The notes beneath the pieces are model-generated. The model had not been told where the DNA came from and ran no database searches. It saw nothing but the letters and a program-made list of their open reading frames with translations. Both the position numbers and the translations under genes were made by a program. Of a DNA stretch of 64,000 nucleotides, positions 25,901-37,900 are shown piece after piece (the stretch's first letter is position 1; each line of letters opens with the position of its first letter). Source of the DNA: Odontesthes bonariensis (lineage: Eukaryota; Chordata; Actinopteri; Atheriniformes; Atherinopsidae); NCBI RefSeq assembly GCF_027942865.1, contig NC_134510.1, positions 27,941,163-28,005,162 of the forward strand. The letters run 5' to 3'.

Positions 25901-28900
25901 ACTCCTCCACTTGGGGAAGGATCTCATTCCCGACCCGGAGAGGGCATTCCACCCTTTTCCGGCCGAAGACCATGGTCTCAGATTTGGAGGTGCTGATTCT
26001 TATCCCAGCCGCTTCACACTCGGCTGCAAACTGCTCTAGTGAGAGCTGAAGGTCACGGCCCGACAACGCCAACAGAACCAAATCGTCCGCAAAAAGCAGA
26101 GACCCGATTCTGAGGTTGCCAAAACGGACCCCCTCCACGCCCAGGCTGCACCTAGAAATTATGTCCGTAAAAATTATGAACAGAATCGGTGACAAAGGGC
26201 AGCCCTGACGGAGTCCAACCTTCACCGGAAACACGTCCGACTTACTGCCGGCACCAGTCATACAGAGACCGAACAGCACATATCAAGGGGTCCGGCACTC
26301 CATACTCCCGGAGTACTCCCCACAAGACTCCCCAGGGGTCGAACGCCTTCTCCAAGTCTACAAAACACAATTAGACTGGTTGGGCAAACTCTCATGCACC
26401 CTCCAGGACCCTGCTGAGGGTATAGAGCTGGTCCACTGTTCCACGGCTAGGACGAAAACCACACTGCACCTCCTGAATCCTAGATTCGACTATCCGACGG
26501 ATCCTCCTCTCCAGTACCCCCGAATAGACCTACCCAGGGAGGCTGAGCAGTGTGATCCCTGTGTGACAATAACATTGACTATACTTAATTAAAATCAATA
26601 ATTCAACATACCTGCCTGTAGAATGTTACTTCGCCTACACTTTGGTGTGTAATTATGTGATGTATATGTTGTTGAGGTTACTCTGCCATGATTAAACAGC
26701 GATCTTGTGAATGATATTCATATAAGCCACATACATTTTCTTTAAGATTTTACTGTAGATTGCTAACAAGCTTTAATTGTTTATATTTCATTTTTATTCA
26801 AAAAGAATATATATAACCATTTTAGCAATTATGGCATGAAATGGATAAGGCAGAAGTACTTTTTTCCAGTGCTGCTGAATGGCACATTACGTTCAACAGG
26901 CACATTTGGACAAAGGTTCTGAGGACTCTATGATCACCACAGTGTCTGTATGAAAAGGTTTCTGCAGTCTCAAAGAACTCTTGTTATCTCCATTCTTCTC
27001 ATAAGGGACAGTCCAGTGTTTCTTGACAAATTAATTACTAAAGTATCCTTTTTAGACGTTAGGGAAGTCAATCAGATGTAGAATCATTGCTAATGACAGA
27101 CATGAGCGATGTTAACGGGTACTTTCATACTTCATTTGTCCTTCCTTGGTGCCCAAGGATTTCAATGTGCAGAAGCGCACACGAACAACGATACGGCAAA
27201 CCAGTAGGTGTTCTCATTGTAGTTTCCTCTTGGAGAACTGCCTTTAATTTAATCTGCATCACAGAGAGAAGTATGCTTGTGCATAAAAAATCAAGTCAGG
27301 CTCATTTAAAAAATGCCTGTGGGACCACCGTGCATGAGATAACATTTACATCACCTTAGCTCCACATACTCAAAGAATCATGTGCTCCAGTATCCGAGTA
27401 GGTCTCAGCGAGTTATTAAAATGCCTTTCCTAATATGCTGAACTACTATTCAGTGGTTTGAGTTAGGTGAATATAAAAAGTGCAGAAAACCTCCAGCTGT
27501 CATCAGTCATGCATTCTCAATGAGTCAGTTGTCACTTACTCATCAGATAACAATTCTTCCACTCGTGAAACTGGTTGTAGAATCAGTGGGACTAACCTGC
27601 CACCTGGTTAGATAACCCTTGAAATACAATATTTCTCCTTCCCTTGTTAACTGTTTTTGTGTGTTTATTTTTGTCCACTCCAGAGCACTCCACATAGCTG
27701 TGGCGCAGGAGGAATTGAACGTTGTCTGCAAACTCATCAATCTGTTGATGTTGGCTCGCAGAAGCCTTGATATCTACAACAATCTCCGTCAGGTAAAAAA
27801 AACACATTTACGGCAACACTTTGAATACACACATCATACAACAACTGCCACAAACGATGGAATCCCCACACTTAGAGGATGTTCATGCAGCTTTTTAATT
27901 TTGTAAACAAAAAGAACAAACAAATGAACAAAGCACAGATATAATCTAACACTTTTCGATGTAACATCTGAACATTCTGGCTTTGTAAAATATAAGACAA
28001 ATTTTTTTTGCAATGTTTTTTTCTTTTGGACGAAGTTAAGGGGAAAAACTTGCAGCACTTCTGTCTAATGACACCTCAAATTATTTGAGGCATGAACTTC
28101 CCTAATGAATATCAATCATCTCCATCAGTTGAGGTTCCAAATTTCTTGAAGCAGTTGGAAGATCAGCTTTGCAGGACGGAGTCTTGTCATGGACCATTTT
28201 TGAGTTTACATGTGTTTTCTGAAGAAAAGTTTGAGCGTTCTTTGCTCTTTGACCTAATCGTTCCCATACTGAAAAATGACCTCTGCGTCAGCAAACCCGA
28301 CAAAAGTAAAATATGTCAGTGCCCACCTGTACATCTACTGTAGAGGTAGCGACTGCCATCTCCTCTGGTCTTTTACCTGACATCCACCCCACATCATTAA
28401 TGATTGTAGACATTTGCTTCTTTTCTTCAGCCAGCCATCTTTATATGTTTCATTGGATCAGCACCAAACAAAAGTTCAACCATCATCTCCTTGCCCGGTG
28501 TAGATTAGGGATTTATTTGGGACTCGTTTTATTTTTAGATGTTAGTGACGGTTTATGTCTGACTTTTCTGGGTGGAAATCCAACTTTCCTCAGCCAGTTT
28601 CTTACAGTTTGATCACAAACATTAGCCCCTTTCACACTGAGGAATAATCTGCGTTTAATCCGCAAATTTAGCGTGTCCGCTGTTGCGTTCACACTGACGA
28701 CCCGGGCTGCCGTGTCAACTCGACCCGCGTCGGACCCTAGTCTTTTTGCCGAGCCGAGTTTGGTGTGAACGCAATTGACGCGGGTCGGACGTGGGCATGG
28801 CGTTACGTGAGGAGTTTGACAGAATGGACAGCTGATTCAGAACAACAGCGACAGGTGAGGACAAGTTTTACTCTGTTTTACATCAAGTTCGAGACATTTT

Positions 28901-31900
28901 TGAAGATGGCCAACTGGGGGGACAAGAAGTCCGCGAGCTCCTCAGCCTCCGAGCAGAGGACGTTATTTACCGCCACATGTCGGGGACTATAGTGCTCTTG
29001 TATTCGCCGCATATATTCTTCGGCGGCATCCCACGTTGTAACCATCCACACCCCGTAAAATAACATCACCATGAACTGCATATACAATTGCAAAAAAGAG
29101 TCCTCAAGGTGTATTTAACCCGACCTCCGACGCACGGCTTGTGCCTACGTCATTGTACACGCCCAGCATTTTATGTGTTTCGTGTGACGCTCTGCCACTA
29201 GGCAACGCCCCCTGAACTCGGCTTCAGGCGACACGGGTCACCTAACACGCCAAGCGTTCACATGGCTCGACGCGGGTCGAAGGTGCAATTTGGACCCGCT
29301 AAGGTAGCGGGTCTCAGTGTGAAAGGGGCTATTGACTCCTGTTCATGCCCATTTAATATTTAAGTTTTTGTTGTTGTGCATTTGATGTTTTCAGTCATAT
29401 TGCTTTCAGTTTTCTGTCCTGATGCTTTGAAGACTTTTTTTGTCGGCCTGAATGTTCCCCTTTTACAACCTTCCAATTTTGTTTGTACTTGCCTCAAATT
29501 TTAGATACAGCTGACTGGTAACAACAAACATCTTTTGCCTCACTTATAATCCTTTCCATTGTATCCATTGACAGCTCTGTTGTGGAGGCCATGTTTCCTG
29601 CCAGTCAGTCAGGTGCAACAGCTCCTTAAACTCTGCAAGCACTCTCTTTTAAATGTAGACCAATTTGCAGATTTGGACTTGTGCAGGTATTTGTTTTGAA
29701 AATAGAAACTTCCAAAGTGATCCTATCATATTTCCCCATACAATTATTTCCCCTACTTTCCTCCACAATCTGAAACAATGCAATACATTCTAACTTTACT
29801 ATTTTTTTAGGCAAGTTTTACAAAGCCAGAATGTTCAGCTATTAATCAGCTATTAGTCTTATTTATTTTCTTTTTTTTGTTTTTATTACAAAATTAAATA
29901 AAAGCTGACTAAACATCCTCCAAGTGTAGTTATCCCATAATTGTGGGATGCTAGGTCTGACCTTCAGGTCGATGTTCACGAGAAAAATTTCTCTGCAATA
30001 CATCATTTTGATTATTAGTTACTGTTGAGACACAACATTATCTTCCTTTCATTCATTACGTCACGGTAAAGATGGAATAAAAGTGCAGTTGGGGACGTTT
30101 ACCCTAACATCCACAGTATTTAAAACACATTCCCCTTCCTCAGCCCCCTGATAGCTGTAAGATGGAAGGGAATGAAACAGGAAGTGTGTTGGTTTCCTCC
30201 TTGCCGTGAACTGTGTTATTGCATACTCTTACAGTCATGGCAGCTGAAGCTCATGCAGTTGAATTCTCCCTTCCTGCTTTCTCCACCTGTACTTGCCACA
30301 AGCCAAAGTAATACTCATTCTGGGAAGCACTGTGTGTGCTTTCCAGTGTTCTGTTTTATTTTGCACATGGTTTTTGAGATATGAGCATCCCCACTAAGAG
30401 GGATTTTTCAGGGTTTACATGTAATATTTACCATGTTGTGAAATTCAGAGGAGAGCCAAGATGATTTAGAGGTGATGAGAATGACTCCCATTCTTAAACC
30501 TTGTGCTCATAAGTTATGTCATGTCCTTTGGTGAATATATGTGACGAGGTTGAAAATGTACATGATGTAAGTTGCTTACTTGAATCTCAGTAGATGTTTT
30601 GCGCTTTTCTTCTGGGATATAAAGAGTTTGGGGTTTTGGCAGTTTGCACTGGTACAAATTGAAAAATATCCACAGCAGTTTCACAAGGCCCTCTTAAGAA
30701 AAAAAAAAGTGAAGGTATCCCTCAGATCTCTACTTAGTAATGCCCCAACATGAGACATAGACTACAGTATATTTACTGGAATGCTCTTTTGACTATTTCC
30801 CAATCATGGGCTGTCCCAACCATTTGCTTAAGCCAGAGCTTCCACTTTCTCTCTCTCTTTGTTGTCTCAGCCTCATCACCCTCCTTATCTACACTATACC
30901 AGCTGTCTCTTTTTCATCCTTTTACAGAGAAGGCACCTGAGTCGTGCTGAGCTGTAGTTCTCATGGCTGGGGTTTTACACCACACAGGACGCTGCAGGCA
31001 TACTTACCAGAAATAATGCTGGTGCTAAAATCAGTTGCTCTGTTTCCTTATCACTGAGGCTTGAGAACATAGGTTTTGTGATATCCTGTGTCTGAACTGC
31101 ATATGAAAATGCATGCACGCAACACACACAAACTGCCTTTTCACAGACACATTTTTCATGTCGTATTGAATTTTAACCAAAGGGGAGATTTACAGGCAGA
31201 GGTCCCATCACAATCATTTGCCTACCAGATTGTGTGGTTTTGACTGAATGCAAGGCATAAAGAAAACACTTATTTAAATGAGGCCAGGGAACTTTTTACT
31301 TTTCAAAACACAAAGTTTACCAGACAAAAGTGGACACGTTTTCAAGCATTGGCCAACTTCCCAAACACAGAAATTAAAAAACAGAAATTTGGAAATTTAT
31401 TTTTTTCCAATATTGGTGACAAATCCTGAGTTTCTGTGGTTCTGCGTATGGAGCATTTTGACAGAGTGTTACTATCAGTACTGTTATTGAACAACAGTGC
31501 AAGTGTCTGTCGATGATTTGCCTTCCACTATGATGGTTTTGGAGACAGCTGTCTGATACTCCCACGCCGGTCATGCTATCCATGCGGCCATAAAAATGCT
31601 AGTTGTCTTCCTGTTGTAGTTACTGTTGTGTCAGCTGATAGCGTTGTGCGTGGCATTTACATTGTAGAGTTTGGTGACCAAATCCCTTAGGGCCGCCCGC
31701 CTACATTGAAACACGCTCTGATGATCATGTGCATTAGATTTTAAGATAGCTATGTGTACAAGCTATTGTTGTGACGCAGACAGTAATGTAACAATTCAAT
31801 ATTTGTTCTCAATCTGTCTCTGGCAAGTTGATGATATGCTGTTTTTTTTTTAGTGTGTGCGTGCGTGCACAAACGACACATCCGTGTGTTTATGTGAGCT

Positions 31901-34900
31901 TCAGTATCCTCGTTCCGAGAAGTCACATGACCCCTCCCCCCCTTGCTTTGCGCTGGGCTGTTTCTCAACATACCTTGCGCTGAGGTTCAGAGGGTAGTTT
32001 ACAGGGACTTTCCCTTCACGCGCGTGCCTCTCTGTCAGTCTCACTCTCTCCCTATTGTCTTTTTTTTTTTTCATACCACTCACTGTATACATTTTTGGAG
32101 AATTTAGTTTCAAACCAAAGCATATAAACTGACTGATGCTATCATTATAACTGTCAACAACTCTGACGTGAGAGCCTGTGATGTTTATTTGTGAAACAGG
32201 GTTGACTTCACCCTGCAGCGTTCACTGCAGAATAAAAGACCTCTGTGTGTTTGACACTGCCTACACCCTTAGGCTGTTTTTTATGCCCATAAACCTCTTC
32301 CCCTCTCATCTTTTCACCCCATTCATGTTGATCGGTTAATTGTGCAGGAATGCAAGTGTATGAGGACAGACTCAGGGGAAAGAGTAGGGATTTTCCCTCG
32401 TTATCCTGTCTTTCCCTGGACTACCCTCTGCCACTTCCATTTTTCCTCATTCCTCTGTCTCCCCACCCTAGCTCCCCCTTCCCTCCCGCTTCACCCTTTC
32501 TCTTATCTGTTCTGGATTTTTGTTTAGTCACTCTGAAGTTCTTTACAGGAAGCCTGAGTCTGCCAGCTCAGTTTTGAAGGCCATAAAAGGCCTTAGTATG
32601 GACAGTGATTTCTTAGTTCTGGGAATGACTTAACACAGAGAATTTCATTAGTTCTGTGCGGGCCATGGGTAAAATCCTCAGGCTGAAGTTAGGGGATGGG
32701 GGAATGTTGGTTAAAAAAGGGGAACAAATAATCAAAAAGTAAAGTACTTTGGAAAAAAAACCTGACCTTTAAAAACATGTGTTCTGTACTATACTTGAAC
32801 ACAAATTAACATCAAACTGCTTGCACTTAATATCACACGATACTTTTATCTGTAGAAAGAGCTCCTTTCCCTGAACACATATCTTAAGAGATGTGAGTTT
32901 CTTGCGAATACTGTGACGTAACAGAGCGAACAAAGGTTTATCTTCTGTTGAATCGTAGAAGTAAATATATATCTTTGACACATCATTGTACGTCACACGA
33001 GAGCACTATTAGCTGCTACATTCAGTGGAAAATAGCCAAAGTAGAATTGAAAAGTCATTAGATGACATGTGGTTATTAGCACTCATATTTTCCACTTTTT
33101 TTTTTCAAGATTACAAAATACAAGGTACAATACAGTGATTGAAACTTTTTATTTTTTAAATACATCTAAACCGGCAGTGACTCCTAAATCATAGCCAAGC
33201 TTCTGCTCTTCACTAGCCTGGTTGACGCGTCCACAATCTCGATGAGATGGTGGTCTGGGAACTAGGTGTGCATTTTCTCGTATTTGAGGCGTGGTTTACG
33301 AATGCCTAGAGCCATTTATTGGGCGCTACGAATGTCTATCAAATGGCGTCTGGTTCTTCCTATGCCGCTTTGCGCGCGATTCATAGCCAATTGTATCACT
33401 TATACCAGATGACGACAGAAATTCGACGAGGAAGAAGAAGAAAAAAAAGTAAAATAAAAGTAAACTTGCGCTCTAAGCTACTTAAAGTGATGGTTCGGAG
33501 TAGATTCACCCTAGGGTCATTTGAACCGTGACATCCAGCCAAGTTTATTTTATTTATTTGTCTTTTATGTCTTTTTTTTCTTTTGTCCCAACACATTCTG
33601 ATGGTGCCGCTCAAAAAGATAATTGTCTGTCAATGCAAAAATCTATGCGCGGTCTGATAACCATCTCCAACGAATATTTATTTCTCTGCGCAATAATGCT
33701 GCACCTTCATCCACGGGATCATTGTCAAAAGGACATGTTCGTGAAAAAAGTTGCCTCCTACTGTGCCTAATGGACTTCTAGAAGTAGAAGAACTCGCTCT
33801 GCTGAATGAATGAATGAGGAAATCAAATGGCGTGTGTGGCTGAAAGAGGGCGGAGACAGAAAGAAACTGAAGGTTTCTTGAATAAAACCTGGTCCCGACC
33901 AGGTTAGGTTCAGAGAGTCTGTTACTCCGGTAACTGACCGTGAGGTTAAGTTACCTCTCTTTGTGAAACAGGCTAGAGTTACCCCTCTTTCTCGGGGTTG
34001 AGTTACCTCCCTTTGTGAAACGGAAAACTCAGGGTTTCCCTCATTTCAGGGTTAACCAACTCAGAGTTTTCACTAAACCTGCTACGTGAAACGGACCTCT
34101 GGACTATGTACAAACTTCCAAATGCATCGTTTTGTGAGTACCGACCATATTTGTACTACTGTAGAAGTTTGGTGTCATGGCATGTGATTTTAGTGTGGTA
34201 ATTTTGGAGATACTGCCAGGGTCTGTTAGCGCTTGTACTAAGCTATTCGGGATAACTCAGTAACTCGACTGATGTTCAGCCAATATCGAAAAAACTGCGG
34301 GTGGGCTACTTGGCTGGATATCACGGTTCAAATGACCCCAGGGTGAATCTACTCCGAAACACTTTCTAAGGCTGCATCGAACGGTAACGTTGTGTCCGCT
34401 GCCATGTTGGATTAACTCTCTACAAGCTTTGGTGTAGCGTATAGACGTTGTCATCGTCTTGCTACCTCCCCCCCGTTCTGTGATTGGTTCTGTTATGGAA
34501 TTATTGTCTTAACTCCCTACTAAGATTTTGCTTACCATCCTATTACATCTGATGAGAAGTGAAATAGAGACTTTCAATATTTGTGCCGGCCGGCCACGTG
34601 TTTATTTTCTTCTGCAAAAGAGGTCAGTCCTCACCAGTCAGCGTTCGTGGTGAGAAGAGACCCAGAACAAAGGAAATACGATGCATTTATACAGAAAGGG
34701 GAAGGGTTTGATTCTTTCAGGTGTGTATTCTTTCAACTGTCTCCTTGCCACACCCCCTGGGGGAAAGTCTCGCACTTTGGGGAGATGCAGAATCCGGAGA
34801 CAATGGTCATTTGAATGATTATTGTCAATGTGTTAATCAACAGACACATGGTCTGCAGACATTGGGTCTACAACAAGGTGTGTTTTAAGAGACAAAAGGT

Positions 34901-37900
34901 TAGCAGACATCGAATTTACCATAACAGTTCCCAAACACAGGTAAAAATAAGGGCGGTGGTTTCCAGGCTGACTTTGCAGTGAGAATGAAATCGAGCGCAA
35001 AGCAGCATGGGAATTCCCAGGCTAGCTCTTCACAGATACTTTTGCTAAATTTTATTATGCAAGAAGAGCATGAACGAGAGGTATAGTTGCTTTACTTTGG
35101 GTTGTTCAACAATGAAGTATGATTATAGGAAGTTAAAATATTGTTTTTTTGATGGTTGGACCACTTTTACCTTTGATCACGGCACACACTCTCTTAAGCA
35201 TAATTTCTAATAGTTTATGCAAGGTTAAAACATTCATTTCTGTCCAGAGTTGCACTTTTTTTGTTTGCCAGGATTTTGGATTGATGATGGGGGGTGGGGT
35301 GAGAGCACAATGTAAAGTCTTCTCCAGAACATCCCAAACATTCACAGTGAGGTTAAGAAGTTGTGAAAATGACACACAGCCTAAACCCTTGATGAATCCT
35401 GACATTTTGGAATATGTGTTTGCTGTCAGGGAAGAAAAAAATCTATTGATGTAAAACCCTGGGCATTCAGTATATTCAGGTGGTCAGCTGACCTAATTTT
35501 TTATGTGCCCATAACATTAATGAACCTAGACCTCACCAACTGAACAACCCCAGATCATGATGCGGCCTCTACAGGCTTGTATGCTGGACACAAGCCATGA
35601 TAGGCACAACACTTCATTCCATATTTTGCATGTGGAAATGCTCTTACTCTGACTAATAAACATTACCGTCAGTTCTACTGTTGATTTGATTTCTCTAAAC
35701 AATTAAGTGATATCCAAACATAGTCATTCAAGGTTTTATACCAAATGCATTTCTTCCTTGATGATGAAGATGATGGTGAGTAACATCTTTTGCACAAGCA
35801 CAGGATGTGTTTTCCAACATGGTTGGCTACTCACTGCATCGCTTAGGGTAATAATAATTTACTGAAACATACAGTGTTAACCACTGCAAAACTTTTCCAA
35901 ACCCCCCACCTAATATTAGTTAAATCCAGGTTGGGACTTTTTTTTTTTGTTGGCCAGTCAGTGTGTCGTTGTGCAGGTGTTTGTCCAGGTGAGTCATAGA
36001 ATTCAGGGAAACAGGAGCGAGGAACACATGCACTGACACAATAGAGGAATTCCACGAAGATATCTCTTCCGCCGCTCGACTAGGTTTTGAATATAGTTTT
36101 ACTGGAACAAACTTCCGTATGCATTCACATACACATACATATTGGTGATGCAGCAAAAGTGAAACTTGGACCAACAATCTCTTCCTGATTGCTTGATTTT
36201 TTTATGACTTGAATAGTAGCTGAAAAGTCCAGATTAAAAGACTTCCCTTTATGACTGAACTATGAACTGAAAATTGCTTGATTTAAAACAGCCGGTTTCC
36301 TATGACCTCTTTGGCAATGTTTGACATAATTAGCAACTGGATGATTCACACTGACCTCACCCAGAGCAACATCTTAGACTGTTAAACATATTTAATTCAG
36401 TACTTTGTAGACTCGTTTGGGCAAAAACACAGTGAGCTGTGCGTTAGTCGAGCTTTCCCTGGGATTGCAGAGAGAACAGATACTCCTCATTTGGAATGAA
36501 TCACACTCTCCAGTATTAAAGCTGTTATTGGAGATGTTTGTTCTGTGATATGTGGTGCAAAGGTCTCACCTGATGGGGACGTTTTTGGACTTAGATTTAA
36601 TGGCTGACATCTATGAACTGGGTGTATAGATTAGTTGCGTTTGTATACATCTAGAAATAGGCTATACATTAACGCAAGTGCCTGCAGCTCGTTATTTTCT
36701 GAATTATAGGCGTAATAATGATGTTCTTACTCGACTTGGTTAATTGTTTATTTACTTTAGGTGTTGTCACGTCCTTATAGCACATTCAATGTTTTATTGT
36801 GTCACCGCCCTTTAACCTGTAAAACAGGTTATGGATAGGGGGAGGTATTTCCCTGAAATCCCTACATACTTCCTTCAACTTTGTGTACAGGAATGCAGTA
36901 GTTTGTGATTTCCAAAAACTAAAGATTGTGCTTTTGGATAGTATGCTGATAACAGTCCCTGTCCTAAGCTAAGCTTAGCTAGTTTCCATATTATAGATGT
37001 CTGTTTTCAGTCAAAACGAATGTATTCTTGTTTGAAAAACAATGACATCTGTAGGTTTACATACAAATAAATCCAATTCTACCCAATTTTAAAAGAAAGG
37101 AATGATGGCTTGGAGAATAGCACAGTAGAGAATGGCATCAGTGGGAAGACGACTGCCATCTAGTGTTGAGAGACCTTGTCTGTCTTGTCTGAATCTTAAT
37201 TTCTTCTGCATACCAGCAGATTTCTTCTGCATTACAGCAGTGGTACATGTACCACAGTTTTGGCGCCAGCTGATTATTTTGAGAAGTATATTTGGAAACT
37301 TATATGTCCATAAATCCAGTGGTTTGTCTTCTCTAAACTGTCCTATTTCATGTTGCTCTCCCTCAGACTCCCCTTCATCTGGCAGTGATAACCAAGCAGG
37401 CAAACATTGTGGAAGCTTTGTTGAGAGCAGGTGCCGACCCCACTGCTTTGGACCGTCATGGCCAAACAGCGTTTCATCTCTGCTGTGAATATGTCCAGCG
37501 TGACTGCCTGTCTGTAGTGCTTTCTCTGTCCCCATCCACCACATCCCTGGAGATCAGAAACTTTGAAGGTAAGTTGTGATCTACTGTATGAAACATATAT
37601 GAAATCTGTTTCTGCCAATGGCAGATTTAGAATAACTCTTTAGCTCTTCTCATTAAATGATTCAATCTGATAAAGTCTGTATAAAGTTTTTGCTGTGATT
37701 TTACTGTCCATCCATCCATTGTCAAACCCGCTTATCTGAGGTTGGATCGCGGAGGCAGCAGGTCCGGGAGAGAATTAGAGAGATTTTACGATGATTAGTT
37801 TAATTTCAAATTGCAATCTGAACATCAAGGACAACATATCAATAGCTGAACAGAAGAAACTTGACAGAACAGACAAACCGGATTTCTTGAAAATTTGGAA

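Larger units (their letters stand above)
15222..27683 (+). other. bcl3 intron 2, 12.5 kb and repeat-rich
   Basis: Flanked by AC|GTATGT and CCACTCCAG|AG. It holds a DNA-transposon relic (~15.8-16.13 kb), a CT-rich patch at 18530-18560, a tRNA-SINE, LINE copy 1, a CATC microsatellite, a TTAA-flanked inverted-repeat element and LINE copy 2. The stretches 16.2-19.3, 22.7-25.5 and 26.6-27.6 kb show no exon or element I can name. Confidence 0.85.
27793..37366 (+). other. bcl3 intron 3, 9.6 kb and repeat-rich
   Basis: The junctions are CGTCAG|GTAAAA and CCCTCAG|ACTCCC. It contains an ATT-flanked inverted-repeat element (28624-29330), a cluster of interspersed repeats (33.2-34.4 kb) and a Tc1-like relic (35.1-35.9 kb). 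The stretches 29.4-33.1 and 35.9-37.3 kb have no exon or element I can name. Confidence 0.85.

Noticed and set aside
33319-33531. 70-codon plus-strand frame with a basic [12 protein letters not shown] stretch
   Set aside because: Lies entirely within interspersed repeat sequence; the basic run comes from a GAAGAAGAAG tract.
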